Source of the DNA: Mesorhizobium sp. CA8
Lineage (GTDB): Bacteria; Pseudomonadota; Alphaproteobacteria; Rhizobiales; Rhizobiaceae
DNA: 64,000 nt
Assembly (NCBI RefSeq): GCF_020164955.1
Contig: NZ_JAIUHG010000032.1
Coordinates: forward strand, 1-64,000
Direction: 5' to 3'
This document shows positions 53,840 through 62,945 of this stretch, one piece after another (within the stretch, counting starts at the first letter, position 1; every line of letters starts with the position of its first letter). A program made the translations under genes and the position numbers. The notes under the pieces were generated by a model. That model searched no databases, was not told the origin of the DNA, and was given only the letters and a program-made list of their open reading frames with translations.

Positions 53840-54963
53840 GCCGCGGCCAGCAGTTCCCTCCATTGCTGCAGGAACCAAACCTTGGTTGCAGCTGACGCGA
53901 TGTCGCGCAGCAAGCGGTTCGTTTGCACCTTCTCCGCGGCGCTTCGCGAAAGCGCTGTCCCCATCGCCTGCGCGATCGCGGCGGGGCTATCCGGCTGCAC
54001 CTGGGAGCACACGCCCCCGACGGCCTCGGCGAGGGCGCTGCCGGTGGATACTATCGGCAACAGTCCCATATAGGCTGCCTCCAGTGCCGGCATGCCGAAA
54101 CCTTCGAGAAGACTTGGCAGTACGAATGCCTCGGCATTGCCGTAGAGCCAGCGCAACTGTGCGTCGGGAACGTATCCCATGAGCCTCACACCCGGAACGG
54201 TTCCCGCAAGTTCCGCAATCTTCGCGTAGCCGTCGCCGCGCGCTCCGCACAGCACATATCCGACACCCTGGCCATGGAATCCGCCGTCTCGATACGCCTT
54301 CAGGGCGGCGATCTGGTTCTTGCGGGTTTCGAACGCGCCGACGGTGAGAAAGAACGGACCGCGCACGCCGGGGGGTGCTTCTGCCGGGCCGTCGAACAGT
54401 TCAGTGCGCAGATAGAGCGGGATTGTCTTCAGGAATCGGAAACCGGACCCGAAAAGGATCCCGAAGTTGTTTGCGGAAAAATTGCTGACGAAAACGATGC
54501 CGGGCCCGACGCGCCGAATTTTCTCGTAGGCAAGCCGGTAATTGGTGCAGGTCCGTTCGTCGTAGAGATCGCCATGCGTCAGCGGGCCGACATCGTGGCA
54601 AAGGACAATGTCGTTTTCCGTCAGGCGTGACCTCAGGACGTAGAGCGGGTCCAGGAACAGCCGGATGCCGCGTTCGTCGACCTTATCACGGATGAGGAAG
54701 ATTTCTCTGTCCCGGAACCAGTTGATTTCCAGCATCATCAACCGGGCGACAATCTTGCGGACCAGGCCCTCGGGAGCGAAGGAACCCAGCCGCCAATACC
54801 GGATTCCCGCCCTGGCCGGGACGAATTCCCGGGTCAGGTCCTTGGCGATGTGATAGGCTCCGGTCCTGTTCAGGATCGACAGCGAGTTGTCGAAGAGAAG
54901 GGTGCCGGCGCAGGCAATTCCGCCCGGACCACGTAATCCGCGCGGACCGATCCGTTCGTTCAT
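53818..54963 (-). CDS. Glycosyltransferase family 4
   Basis: This 381-residue GT-B enzyme has the retaining GT4 motif block FFLTVGAFETRKNQIAALKA and, near the C terminus, AEAFVLPSLLEGFGMPALEA, with the conserved EGFGMPALE nucleotide-sugar motif. GGAGAAGG precedes ATG 54963; the longer frame to 55263 is rejected because it overlaps the neighbouring gene. The last codons come from a repeat element. Confidence 0.9.
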   Translation of the reverse strand: MNERIGPRGLRGPGGIACAGTLLFDNSLSILNRTGAYHIAKDLTREFVPARAGIRYWRLGSFAPEGLVRKIVARLMMLEINWFRDREIFLIRDKVDERGIRLFLDPLYVLRSRLTENDIVLCHDVGPLTHGDLYDERTCTNYRLAYEKIRRVGPGIVFVSNFSANNFGILFGSGFRFLKTIPLYLRTELFDGPAEAPPGVRGPFFLTVGAFETRKNQIAALKAYRDGGFHGQGVGYVLCGARGDGYAKIAELAGTVPGVRLMGYVPDAQLRWLYGNAEAFVLPSLLEGFGMPALEAAYMGLLPIVSTGSALAEAVGGVCSQVQPDSPAAIAQAMGTALSRSAAEKVQTNRLLRDIASAATKVWFLQQWRELLAAAAIPRKM

Positions 54964-55097
54964 CTTGCCTTCTCCACGCCACCATCTGATAGAGTGCGAT
55001 GCCGCTCCAGCTATAATTCCACTCCCGCGCATGCATAACGAGCCGCCCGGTCTCGCCGCTTTGAACATCCCGGCAAGGTTGATCCGTGCCAACCCGG

Positions 55098-56375
55098 TTA
55101 ACCGCCGAATTCCCCGAAGTCGGCGTCGACGTGAACCATGAGCTCGAGGTATTTCCATGCGATCCATCGCCAGGAATAACTGCTGGCCCTGGTATATCCC
55201 TTGGCGACCAGCCGCTCCCGCAAATCCCGGGTGAGCATCAGCAGGCGGACGGTTTCGGCCCATGATTGGACGTCATCGGGATCGGCATAGAGAGCCGAAT
55301 CCCCGCAGATCTCGGGCAAACAGGGCGAGGTCGAGGCCACGACTGGGCAGCCCGAGGCCATCGCCTCGACGGCGGGCAGTCCAAACCCCTCGATGCGTGA
55401 CGGAAACAGAAAGCACAGGGCGCCTTCGAGCGCCTTCTTGAAGTCATCGTCCCCGATCCGCCCAAGGAGGACTATGTTGGCGGGCATGTCCGGGAGGTAT
55501 CGCAGGATCGTCTTCTCGTCGACATCGCCTGGCATCCAGAGATCGAGACCCATCTCGTCGAGGAGCGGGGCCAGCCTGGCGAGAAGCGCCATGTTTTTGT
55601 ACTCCTGGTCCCGTCTTCCGAGGCAGAGGACATACGGTCTATCTCGGTCGACTGTCAGGGACGATCTCGTTGCATCCCATCTCTTCGCATGGTCGCTGCC
55701 GTTGTAAGTGACGACGATCTTCTCGTCCGGCGCGATGCCGAACTCCACCAGATGGCTGCGCGAGAGCTGCGAGACCGTGGTAATGCGGGCGGCCCGCCTG
55801 CCGAGCGTCGGCAGGATAAGGCGGTGGGCCCACCGGAAACCCCGCCCATAGCTCGATGGCATGAGCCTTGTGTGCATATCGTGGATGCACGCGATCTGGC
55901 GCCTCAGTGCGATGGGAGCGAGGTTGCAGAAGCTCAGCAATCCTCCCGGTATATGCCAGGGCAACTGCGCCTGCACCCAGAATTGCGGGAGACGTGGCCT
56001 GCTGAATTCGGGCACGATCCGGACGGAGATGGCGTCGAGGCGGAAGGTTTCGGGAAGCGGACGCGGAACCACGAGATCGATCTCCATGTCGCGGCCAAGC
56101 GGATGTCCTTCCGAAAGGAGAGCATCGAGGGCCATGGTCACTTCGCTGGCGTAGCGGGCTACGCCGGTCGGCCGAAGCGTCGTGAAATCCCCGTTTATCG
56201 TCCAGCGCCGTGTCGGCGGTTGCCGGTCCGACCATGTCCAGGCCGTATGTCCGATCAAGGATCCGGCGTCCCCGGCAAGCGAGGTCGCGAGCGGTGTCCT
56301 GGGGCGGTGTCCATCCAATAGCTCGGCTGATCGTGCTGGTAGAGATTGCGTTGTGTCGAACTCGATTTTACCCAT
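55098..56375 (-). CDS. Glycosyltransferase family 4 (RRWTING-type)
   Basis: This 425-residue enzyme has an N-terminal extension of about 55 residues, the start block RRWTINGDFTTLRPTGVARY, and a GT4 domain with VLCLGRRDQEYKNMALLARL and FLFPSRIEGFGLPAVEAMAS. It is a clear paralogue of the divergent neighbour at 56571. GGGGGAGGTGGAG precedes ATG 56375. Confidence 0.92.
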   Translation of the reverse strand: MGKIEFDTTQSLPARSAELLDGHRPRTPLATSLAGDAGSLIGHTAWTWSDRQPPTRRWTINGDFTTLRPTGVARYASEVTMALDALLSEGHPLGRDMEIDLVVPRPLPETFRLDAISVRIVPEFSRPRLPQFWVQAQLPWHIPGGLLSFCNLAPIALRRQIACIHDMHTRLMPSSYGRGFRWAHRLILPTLGRRAARITTVSQLSRSHLVEFGIAPDEKIVVTYNGSDHAKRWDATRSSLTVDRDRPYVLCLGRRDQEYKNMALLARLAPLLDEMGLDLWMPGDVDEKTILRYLPDMPANIVLLGRIGDDDFKKALEGALCFLFPSRIEGFGLPAVEAMASGCPVVASTSPCLPEICGDSALYADPDDVQSWAETVRLLMLTRDLRERLVAKGYTRASSYSWRWIAWKYLELMVHVDADFGEFGG

Positions 56376-56570
56376 CTCCACCTCCCCCGGGCCTTTTCGG
56401 CGCCCGGACCAGACTAGCATCGCGGGAGGCACGAAGGGCCTCGAATGTTTGAGGTAGGCGGACTACGCATCCTCGCCTATCCGGATGATTTCCGGGTTAC
56501 CGGATGACCCGATGGCCATGGTGACCTGAGGCCTTCGCAGCCCCACATTGAAGGTTCAAGGGGGGACGAC

Positions 56571-57710
56571 ATGGCGCGGCGCTGGACAATCAATGGGCGT
56601 TTTCTTTCCCAGCCGACAACAGGCGTCCAGCGCTATGCGCGCGAGGTCGTCCGTTCACTCGACGCTTTGCTCGCGGAACAGGGGCCTCTCGCGCGCGGTC
56701 TCGACGTTCGACTGCACTGCCCGCCCGGGTCGGAGGATATTCCCCTGGCTTTCATTGAACGCTTCGAGATCGGCCGCACGAGCGGCCATATCTGGGAGCA
56801 GACGCAACTCCCCTCGTCTCTCGGCGGCGGCGGACTGCTCAGCCTCTGCAACACAGGACCTCTGCTTTCCCGCAAGCATATCGTCTGCATCCATGATGCG
56901 AACGTATGGAATGCTCCGCAGAGCTACTCCCTTGCGTTCCGGAGCTTCTACCGTATTTTGCTGCCATGCCTCGGCCGGACCGCATGGGGCATTTCGACCG
57001 TTTCCAACTATTCGCTGGGGGAGTTGGTCCGCCGCGGCGTCGTCCCCGTGCACCGGGCCTTCTTAGCCCCGAACGGCCATGAGCATGTCTTGCAATGGAC
57101 GCCTCAACATTCCGCGGGAACACGGCTGGCCGCCTCGCCGCAAACCATCGTCATGATCGGCAGCGCCGCACCCCACAAGAATGTGAGGCTCATCCTGAAC
57201 ATGGCCGAGCGCCTTGCCGCGGTCGGGCTCAGGATTGCGGTTGTCGGCATGTCGGATTCGCGCGTCTTCAGGTCGGGATCGCCCAAGGCCAATGCGCAAA
57301 ACATCCACTGGCTCGGCCGCATCTCGGACGGCGAACTGGCGGCTCTCCTTGCGGATTCGCTATGCTTGGCGTTCCCCTCGCTCACCGAGGGCTTTGGCCT
57401 TCCCGCCCTCGAGGCGATGGCCGTCGGCTGCCCCGTGGTGGTGTCCGACCGAGCCAGCCTGCCCGAGGTCTGCGCAAACGCAGCGCTGTTTGTGCCGCCC
57501 GATGACCCGGAAGGATGGTTCGACCGTTTCATGCAGCTGCGCGATTGCGAGGACAAGCGCAAGCAGATGATACGCAGGGGACGAGCGAGAGCCTCGGCAT
57601 ATCGTTGGCGAGCGACGGCCTTGCGCTATCTCAAGGCGATGGCCGCCGCAGACGGCGCCGATACGCTAACGAAGGGTGGTCAGGGTACCCGAACTCACAT
57701 GATCTCGTGA
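56571..57710 (+). CDS. Glycosyltransferase family 4 (RRWTING-type), paralogue of neighbour
   Basis: This 379-residue enzyme starts RRWTINGRFLSQPTTGVQRY and continues with the same layout as the 55098-56375 product, without its N-terminal extension. The sugar-nucleotide site is LAFPSLTEGFGLPALEAMAV. The 3' end overlaps the convergent GT4 gene by 16 bp. The two paralogues probably act one after another on related acceptors. Confidence 0.92.
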   Translation: MARRWTINGRFLSQPTTGVQRYAREVVRSLDALLAEQGPLARGLDVRLHCPPGSEDIPLAFIERFEIGRTSGHIWEQTQLPSSLGGGGLLSLCNTGPLLSRKHIVCIHDANVWNAPQSYSLAFRSFYRILLPCLGRTAWGISTVSNYSLGELVRRGVVPVHRAFLAPNGHEHVLQWTPQHSAGTRLAASPQTIVMIGSAAPHKNVRLILNMAERLAAVGLRIAVVGMSDSRVFRSGSPKANAQNIHWLGRISDGELAALLADSLCLAFPSLTEGFGLPALEAMAVGCPVVVSDRASLPEVCANAALFVPPDDPEGWFDRFMQLRDCEDKRKQMIRRGRARASAYRWRATALRYLKAMAAADGADTLTKGGQGTRTHMIS

Positions 57711-58927
57711 AGCGCCTGGACGGCCCCGAGCGATTCCAGGATGGCGCGATCGAAGTTCTCTTCCGAAAACCGTCCTGCGTTCCTGGCGCAGGCGCGGGGC
57801 GTCACGGCATGGCTGTTCTCTTCGAAGCGTTCGACCGCCTCCTTGAGGTGATCGACGGTCTGGGCCTTGAACAGCACGCCCGTGGGTTCGGGAGAGGACC
57901 CAAGGCGCTGCACGATGTCGACCGCCCCGCCGCGGCCGAAAGCGATCAGCGGCGTTCCGCAGGCCTGTGCCTCGGCCAAGGCTATGCCAAAGTCCTCGCA
58001 GCCGGCGAAGACCATCGCCTTTGCCCGCGCCAGGGTGTCCACATAGTCCTGCCGGGGCAGGTACCCCGCAAAGGTGACGTTGGGGCCGGCAAGCGCCCGC
58101 AGGCTGGCCGATTGCTGGCCTTCCCCGACGACGACCAGGCGCCGCGACGGCATCTCATTGAAAGCTTGGATGACGAGGTCGGTGCGCTTGTAGGGGGCGA
58201 GGAATGACGCCGAAACATAGTAGTCGTCCTTGTCCTCCACACAAGGGAGCTCTCTCAGCGAGACGGGAGGGAAGACGACGCGCGCCTCGCGTCCGTAGAT
58301 GTGCTGGATCCGGGAACGGACATAATTCGAGTTGGCCAGCATAAGGTCGGGACCATGCGCGGTTCTCGTATCCCAAGTCCTCAGGCGATGGAGCATGTAC
58401 CGATAGAGCATCCCCTTGGGGCCGAAGCCAAGCCGCCCTTGTTGAAGATAGGAAAACTGCTCGTCCCAGGCGTAACGAACTGGGCTGTGCACATAACAGA
58501 GATGCGGCTGGTCCGGCCTGGTGATCACGCCGCGCGAAAAGGCGGCCGAAGACGAGATCACCGCGTCATAGCCCGTCACGTCGAACTGTTCGATCAGGAA
58601 GGGACAAAAGAAGAAAAGCGAGCGATAGAATTTCTGCACCATCGGAATCCGGTTGGCCGCTGACGTATGGAATTCCACGTCCTGAAAATATTGCTCCTTC
58701 ACCTCGGACGGCAAAAAATCGAAAAGCGTGAAAACTTCAGCATTGGGGAACTGCTTGCATATCTGCGCCAGTACCCGTTCACCTCCCCGGAAATTCGGGC
58801 ACCAGTCATGAATGACAGCTATTCTGGCATACCTGTCGACGCGAAGCCCCGGCGCGGCCGGCACCTCCTCGATGGGCATATCGACCCTGGCCGCGAGGGC
58901 CAGATCGGAAGCGCGTTCGTGGAGCAT
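57695..58927 (-). CDS. Glycosyltransferase family 4 (mannosyltransferase-like)
   Basis: This 410-residue enzyme opens with RIAVIHDWCPNFRGGERVLA, a typical acceptor-domain start, and has YYVSASFLAPYKRTDLVIQA and AGCEDFGIALAEAQACGTPL for the sugar-nucleotide domain. The EDFGI variant of the EX7E motif is common in WbaZ/WcaL-like mannosyltransferases. AAGGGGG precedes ATG 58927. It is divergent from the next GT2 gene. Confidence 0.92.
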   Translation of the reverse strand: MLHERASDLALAARVDMPIEEVPAAPGLRVDRYARIAVIHDWCPNFRGGERVLAQICKQFPNAEVFTLFDFLPSEVKEQYFQDVEFHTSAANRIPMVQKFYRSLFFFCPFLIEQFDVTGYDAVISSSAAFSRGVITRPDQPHLCYVHSPVRYAWDEQFSYLQQGRLGFGPKGMLYRYMLHRLRTWDTRTAHGPDLMLANSNYVRSRIQHIYGREARVVFPPVSLRELPCVEDKDDYYVSASFLAPYKRTDLVIQAFNEMPSRRLVVVGEGQQSASLRALAGPNVTFAGYLPRQDYVDTLARAKAMVFAGCEDFGIALAEAQACGTPLIAFGRGGAVDIVQRLGSSPEPTGVLFKAQTVDHLKEAVERFEENSHAVTPRACARNAGRFSEENFDRAILESLGAVQALHEIM

Positions 58928-59173
58928 GGTTCCCCCTTTGCATCGGCAGGCTAGCAGTCTCGATTCCTTGCGTCGGCCCGGGCAAGTTGTCCGATCGGCT
59001 ACAGGCTGCTCCGGGCGCATGTTCGCCTAATACTTATGGCTGGGTCGTTCACCGGGGCTACTCCGAAAGCCGATGCCAGGAGGTAAGCCATGCTTTCTCC
59101 GTCTCCTTTTATGCAGGCTGTTTCGGCGCCCTTGCCGATTTAGGGTCGGCCTGAACCAAATACTGGACCGGCC

Positions 59174-60046
59174 GTGAAACTCACCGTGATCATCCCGACG
59201 CTTGGCCGCAGCGAACAAGTCGCTCGACTGCTCCGCTATTTGAGCGGCCAGACGAGACTTCCCGACGAGATCATCCTGTCGGCACCCGACGCAACGCATG
59301 TCGAACTGCCGGAAAGCTGTCCCTTCCCCGTTTCACTCGTTTTCGGTCCGAAGGGACTGGCTGCGCAGCGCAACAGCGCGCTCGCACGGGCCCTTGGGCG
59401 CTCCGACATCATCACGTTCTTCGACGACGATTTTGTCCCATCCGCCGAATATCTGGAACAGATCGAGAGAGCTTTCGCGGAAAATGACGGATGGGCGGTA
59501 GTGATGGGCATGGTGGTCCGAGACGGCGCCACGAATGCCGGCCTCACTTGGCAAGCCGCCGAGGCCGCCTTGCGGGAGGCCGAGCTGAAAAAACACCATG
59601 GACCGCCGGTGGTCGACCATATCGGTGCGTACGGATGCAACATGTCGCTCCGTTCCTCGCTTGTGGGAGATCTGCGCTTCGACGAGCGCCTCGTCCTCTA
59701 TGGCTGGCAGGAAGACATCGACTTTACCAGCCAAATGAGATCCAAGGGTCGTGTGGTCTGCGTGACCTCGATCACCGGGGTCCATCTCGGTCTTAAGGCG
59801 GGGCGGGTGAGCGGAGAGCGGTTTGGCTACTCCCAGGTCGTGAACGCTATTTACCTGATCAAGAAAGGTTCCGTTCCGGCCTCTTTCGCGCTCCCCCTGA
59901 TGTTCAGGAACATTGCGGCCAACCTGGCAAAGAGCCTGCTTCCGGAGCCGTATGTCGACCGGAGAGGCAGGCTCAGGGGCAACATGCTAGCGATCCTGCA
60001 TGTCGCCATGGGGCGGATCGAACCCGAATACATCTTGAAAATCTGA
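59174..60046 (+). CDS. Glycosyltransferase family 2
   Basis: This 290-residue GT-A enzyme starts KLTVIIPTLGRSEQVARLLR and has the metal site ITFFDDDFVPSAEYLEQI and a later YGWQEDIDFTSQM block. GTG 59174 is the likely start. exoF follows after 12 bp in the same direction, so the two are probably one operon. Confidence 0.92.
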   Translation: MKLTVIIPTLGRSEQVARLLRYLSGQTRLPDEIILSAPDATHVELPESCPFPVSLVFGPKGLAAQRNSALARALGRSDIITFFDDDFVPSAEYLEQIERAFAENDGWAVVMGMVVRDGATNAGLTWQAAEAALREAELKKHHGPPVVDHIGAYGCNMSLRSSLVGDLRFDERLVLYGWQEDIDFTSQMRSKGRVVCVTSITGVHLGLKAGRVSGERFGYSQVVNAIYLIKKGSVPASFALPLMFRNIAANLAKSLLPEPYVDRRGRLRGNMLAILHVAMGRIEPEYILKI

Positions 60047-60058
60047 GGCGGAAACACA

Positions 60059-61366
60059 ATGCGGAAATGGCTTGCGACGGTGGCGGCTTCGTTGGCGGCG
60101 GCGATCGCCTTCGCCTTGCCGGCGGTGGCTGCCGAGTATCTCCTCGGACCTCAGGACAAGGTCAGGCTCAAGGTATACGAGTGGCGCGCATCGCGCGACG
60201 TGATCTTCGAATGGACCGCTCTTAACGATGATTTCGTCGTCGGCGCCGATGGCACGCTGTTCCTGCCATTTGTCGGCCAGATACGCGCACAGGGCACCTC
60301 ACCGGGCGACCTCGCCCGCGCAATCGGCGACCACCTGATGCGGCAGATGGGCCTCGGCCGGCAACCGGATGTCGCGGTCGAGATCGCCCAGTACAGACCG
60401 TTCTACATCGTCGGCTACGTGGCGCAGCCCGGCGAGTTTCCCTACAGACCCGGACTGACGGTGCTACAGGCACTGGGAATCGCCGGCGGTTTGCGGATAC
60501 GCGAGGATGACATTCCGAGGCTCGAGCGTGAGATCATCGCTGGCCAGGGCGATGTGGGTCTGTTGGCGCTGAGCAGCGTCACTCTGCTTGCGCGCAAAGC
60601 GCGGCTGGAAGCCGAGCGGGCCGGCAGCGATGAGATCGCCTTCCCGGCGGAACTGAAGGACAGGGCTTCGAACCCAACGGTCGCGGTGGCGATCGAGCAG
60701 GAGAGCAGGATCTTTGCCGTCCGCAAGGAAGCGATGATGACGCAACTGCGTTCGCTAAGGGAACTCAGGGACTTCCTGGAAAAGGAACTGGAGTCGCTCC
60801 AGCAGCAGCTAACCTTCCGCGACAAGCAGATTCAACTCATCCAGAAGGAACTGGAGGGCGTTTCGACCCTTGTCCAGAAGGGGCTGGCCGTTGCACCGAG
60901 GGAACTTAACCTGGAAGGGACGGTTGCCCAGATGCAGGGCGACAGACTGGCTGCCGAGACCTCGCTGTTACGGGTCAGGCAGGAGATGAGCAAGACCGAT
61001 ATCGAGATTCTCAATCTCAACAACCAGCACGCCAGCGGTATCGCCGAGGCTTTGCGGGAAACGCAATCGCAGCTCAATGAAGTTACCACCAAAGCGGACA
61101 CCGCATCGCAGTTGCTGCACGAAACCGCGGTCACGGCTCCAGCCCTGCTCGCCCTCAAGGAACGCGCTGAAAGGGCCAAGCCGATCTTCAAGATTGTCAG
61201 GACGACGGGCAGCGGTTCGGAAGAAGTGGCCGCTGAGGAAACGACACCGATCAAGCCAGGCGACACCGTGAAGGTTGAAATTCCCCCGCCGCAGCCCGGT
61301 TTGGCTGCCCTGCCCGCAGACAGCGGCATTCAGACCGAGAAGCTTCCGGATCAGGGTACCAACTGA
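60059..61366 (+). CDS. exoF: Polysaccharide export protein, ExoF/Wza-like
   Basis: This 435-residue periplasmic protein has a Sec signal peptide (SLAAAIAFALPAVAAEYLLG). A polysaccharide-export domain follows (LLGPQDKVRLKVYEWR, then VVGADGTLFLPFVGQIRAQG), then a SLBB-type segment (FYIVGYVAQPGEFPYRPGLT) and a long coiled coil at about 225-335. This is the layout of ExoF in rhizobia, which works with ExoP/Wzc in export. The C terminus is Pro-rich. Confidence 0.93.
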   Translation: MRKWLATVAASLAAAIAFALPAVAAEYLLGPQDKVRLKVYEWRASRDVIFEWTALNDDFVVGADGTLFLPFVGQIRAQGTSPGDLARAIGDHLMRQMGLGRQPDVAVEIAQYRPFYIVGYVAQPGEFPYRPGLTVLQALGIAGGLRIREDDIPRLEREIIAGQGDVGLLALSSVTLLARKARLEAERAGSDEIAFPAELKDRASNPTVAVAIEQESRIFAVRKEAMMTQLRSLRELRDFLEKELESLQQQLTFRDKQIQLIQKELEGVSTLVQKGLAVAPRELNLEGTVAQMQGDRLAAETSLLRVRQEMSKTDIEILNLNNQHASGIAEALRETQSQLNEVTTKADTASQLLHETAVTAPALLALKERAERAKPIFKIVRTTGSGSEEVAAEETTPIKPGDTVKVEIPPPQPGLAALPADSGIQTEKLPDQGTN

Positions 61367-61567
61367 TCAAGCTCGTATTTCAGCGACGGGGGCTCTGAAG
61401 GCTGAAGCCGCTCCAGCTGGAGGCTGTGGAAGGACGGGCAGCAAGACCAAATCCCGTGCTTGTGCGGACCCATGCAACGCCCTTTGCCACTTGCCTAGCA
61501 CTTCGAGGCCGCGTATCAGTGAGCACTCGCTGGGCTCATCGAGCCCCTGACGGAACCTTCTGCCGCG

Positions 61568-61843
61568 GTGCGCCAATCAGCCCTGCGGATGCCGCTGGAG
61601 ATGTCGGTGATCATGGGTGTAGTCGTCGTATCGGCGGCAGGCGTTCTGATGGGACTGCGGTTGAAGGCTCCTGCCCTGATCGCGGCGACAGCTCTGCTCA
61701 TGATCGGCAGCTTTGCCTGGAATGGCCTTGGGCTACCGGGTTACATCACGATCGCCAAATTTCTCGTCCTGGCGTTCGCACTGGCCTGCGCCTACATCGT
61801 TGGTCTGTCGATTTCTGTGCATTGGAAACGCACCCACGTGTGA
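61568..61843 (+). CDS. Small membrane protein with three helices
   Basis: The frame has 91 codons and encodes three hydrophobic segments (MSVIMGVVVVSAAGVLMGLR, ALIAATALLMIGSFAWNGLG and FLVLAFALACAYIVGLSISV). The start is uncertain: GTG 61568, or ATG at 61589, 61601 or 61613, the last with GGAG at good spacing. No family is recognised. It may be part of the exoF transcript. Confidence 0.5.
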   Translation: MRQSALRMPLEMSVIMGVVVVSAAGVLMGLRLKAPALIAATALLMIGSFAWNGLGLPGYITIAKFLVLAFALACAYIVGLSISVHWKRTHV

Positions 61844-61974
61844 GCAGCCTCGGCCTTTGAGCAGTTCACATCTGAAGGGGATTGCAACAAGGCTTCATTT
61901 GCCCCGCCGCGCCCATGCGACATTCTATGGGGGATCACCTGGCGAAAGCTCTTTGCGTCGCAGAAATCCCCGTT

Positions 61975-62775
61975 CTAGGAGGCTCTGTCGACACGCATCA
62001 CCGCAAAGACGGTCCTGATCAGAATCACGAGATCGAGCCAGACCGACCAGTTCCGTACATATTGAATATCCAGTGCCACGCGGCTGGGATAGTCCGTGCT
62101 GCTTCTCCCGCTCACCTGCCAGAGACCGGTAAGCCCCGGCCTCGTCCGAAGGTATTCCCCCACCTGATCGCCGTAGCGCTTGAGTTCGTCCTTCACGATA
62201 GGTCGTGGGCCCACGCAGCTCATGTCGCCGCGGATGATGTTGAAGAGTTGGGGGAGTTCGTCGAGGCTTGACTTGCGCAGGATCCACCCGAGGGATGTGA
62301 CACGGGGATCGTCCCTGATCTTGTGGATCGCCTCCCACTCCGCGGTGACCTGGGGATTGGCTTCGAGATATGCCTTGAGAACTTCTTCTGAGTTCGCGAC
62401 CATCGTGCGGAATTTGTAGCAATTGAACGGCCGTCCGCCGAAGCCCACTCTGCTGTGCGAGAACACAGCCGGACCTCCTGCCGTTATCCTGATCAGCAGG
62501 GCAACGACCACCATAATCGGTGCGGCCATCACAAGCGCTGCGATCGCTATTAGCAGATCCATGATCCGCTTCAAGGCGCCTCCCAAGGGAGCGTCCGTCG
62601 TTCCTGCCCTCAGGGGGGTCGACAGATCCGCCAAAACCGCCCCCGCGTTATCGGGGTCCGGCGAAGCAACGACATGCAGAACTGTCGCTCGGCTATCGGC
62701 CGGCTCAGGGAGAAATGGATGAATCCAGATCGTCGCTCCCTGATGCGGCTGCTTCTCGAAGGCGTCTGTTGTCAT
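61975..62775 (-). CDS. exoY: Undecaprenyl-phosphate sugar transferase (ExoY/WbaP family)
   Basis: This protein of about 266 residues has one membrane helix (IMDLLIAIAALVMAAPIMVV) and the bacterial sugar transferase domain: FSHSRVGFGGRPFNCYKFRT, SLDELPQLFNIIRGDMSCVG and GPRPIVKDEL, with RPGLTGLWQVSGRS near the C terminus. It transfers galactose- or glucose-1-phosphate to undecaprenyl phosphate, the first step of repeat-unit assembly. ATG 62775 is used; a TTG at 62817 would add 14 residues. Confidence 0.93.
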   Translation of the reverse strand: MTTDAFEKQPHQGATIWIHPFLPEPADSRATVLHVVASPDPDNAGAVLADLSTPLRAGTTDAPLGGALKRIMDLLIAIAALVMAAPIMVVVALLIRITAGGPAVFSHSRVGFGGRPFNCYKFRTMVANSEEVLKAYLEANPQVTAEWEAIHKIRDDPRVTSLGWILRKSSLDELPQLFNIIRGDMSCVGPRPIVKDELKRYGDQVGEYLRTRPGLTGLWQVSGRSSTDYPSRVALDIQYVRNWSVWLDLVILIRTVFAVMRVDRAS

Positions 62776-62945
62776 AGGGCGATGGCCGGGTTTGAAATTA
62801 TTTCGATACTCTTCCAAGGCTGAGGCTTGCGGGCAAGAAAGGCAAAGGGGGTATCGCGACGCTCCGGGGCTATCCCCCTAATCCCAAGGAATGATCCCCC
62901 TACGCGATTTTGCGACTTTCAAAGGAGGACATTCCGATACGAGGT

